Origin: Candidatus Falkowbacteria bacterium CG23_combo_of_CG06-09_8_20_14_all_49_15
Lineage (GTDB): Bacteria > Patescibacteriota > Patescibacteriia > Patescibacteriales > UM-FILTER-48-10
Length of the DNA: 5,598 bases
NCBI GenBank assembly: GCA_002771615.1
Contig: PCSD01000119.1
Location: forward strand, 226 to 5,823
Direction of reading: 5' to 3'
The position numbers were made by a program, and so were the translations under genes. A model generated the notes under the pieces. That model was not told the origin of the DNA, did not search any database, and was given only the letters and a program-made list of their open reading frames with translations. Shown piece after piece: positions 5,513 through 5,598 of the stretch; the first letter of the stretch is position 1, and every line of letters begins with the position of its first letter.

Positions 5513-5598
5513 GGAAATTGTAGCCGCGCAATATTTTGCGCGGAAATTGTCGTTGCGCAATATTTTGCGCGGAAATTGTCGTTGCGCAATATTTTGCG
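5513..5598. repeat. 29-bp tandem repeat, each unit with a small hairpin (runs off edge)
   Basis: Units at 5526-5554 and 5555-5583 are identical, and a third begins at 5584 and is cut by the window end. A degenerate linker copy (GGAAATTGTAGCC, 5513-5525) precedes the first. Each unit is GCGCAATATTTTGCGC, in which GCGCAA pairs with TTGCGC around TATT, plus the 13-base linker GGAAATTGTCGTT. A 29-bp period is not a multiple of three, so this is not a protein repeat. The array ends 5 bases before the glycosyltransferase start codon, so it forms its leader or operator region. Confidence 0.9.

Noticed and set aside
5508..5531. TTG start for the glycosyltransferase at 5531
   Set aside because: The codon lies within the tandem repeat, and the ATG at 5507 gives the standard GT4 N-terminus.
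5526..5598. CRISPR array
   Set aside because: The period is 29 bp and the whole unit, including the 13-base linker, is identical in each copy; there are no unique spacers.

Overview
The window looks like chromosomal DNA from an uncultivated, small-genome bacterium of the Candidate Phyla Radiation (Patescibacteria, Parcubacteria-like). This is inferred from gene style, not from a marker gene. The clues are a polytopic O-antigen-ligase-like protein fused to a long TPR tail, a stand-alone GT4 glycosyltransferase, a tiny zinc-ribbon protein, a short secreted protein, weak or absent Shine-Dalgarno sequences, and GC-rich genes separated by very A/T-rich spacers with long A and T runs. The standard genetic code fits all genes; no TGA recoding is needed. 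No rRNA, tRNA, transposase, phage gene or CRISPR array was seen.

All four supported genes lie on the minus strand, so transcription runs from high to low coordinates. From upstream to downstream: (i) positions 5598-5508 hold a perfect 29-bp tandem repeat whose units each carry a small hairpin, and it runs off the window edge; (ii) 5507-4356 encodes a complete GT4/GT-B glycosyltransferase of 383 aa; (iii) 4355-4055 is a 301-bp spacer with a terminator-like hairpin, a good promoter and a 12-bp tandem duplication; (iv) 4054-1562 encodes an 830-aa protein with about 13 membrane helices, a Wzy/WaaL-like core and a C-terminal TPR domain; (v) 1561-865 is a gene-poor, A/T-rich stretch with a 15-bp-stem bidirectional terminator, long A/T tracts, a good minus-strand promoter and a leader hairpin; (vi) 864-622 encodes an 80-aa zinc-ribbon protein; (vii) 621-272 is a spacer with a terminator-like structure and a weak promoter; (viii) 271-1 is the N-terminus of a secreted or surface protein whose rest lies outside the window.

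The glycosyltransferase and the ligase/TPR protein probably act in the same cell-envelope process: one builds a glycan on the cytoplasmic side, the other polymerises it or transfers it to an acceptor outside the membrane. The truncated exported protein might be a surface component, but a link to glycosylation is only a guess. The most interesting parts are the 29-bp hairpin repeats upstream of the glycosyltransferase, the attenuator-like leader of the zinc-ribbon gene, the strong plus-strand T-run terminator with no plus-strand gene before it, and the absence of the usual catalytic-type histidine in the ligase-like loop.
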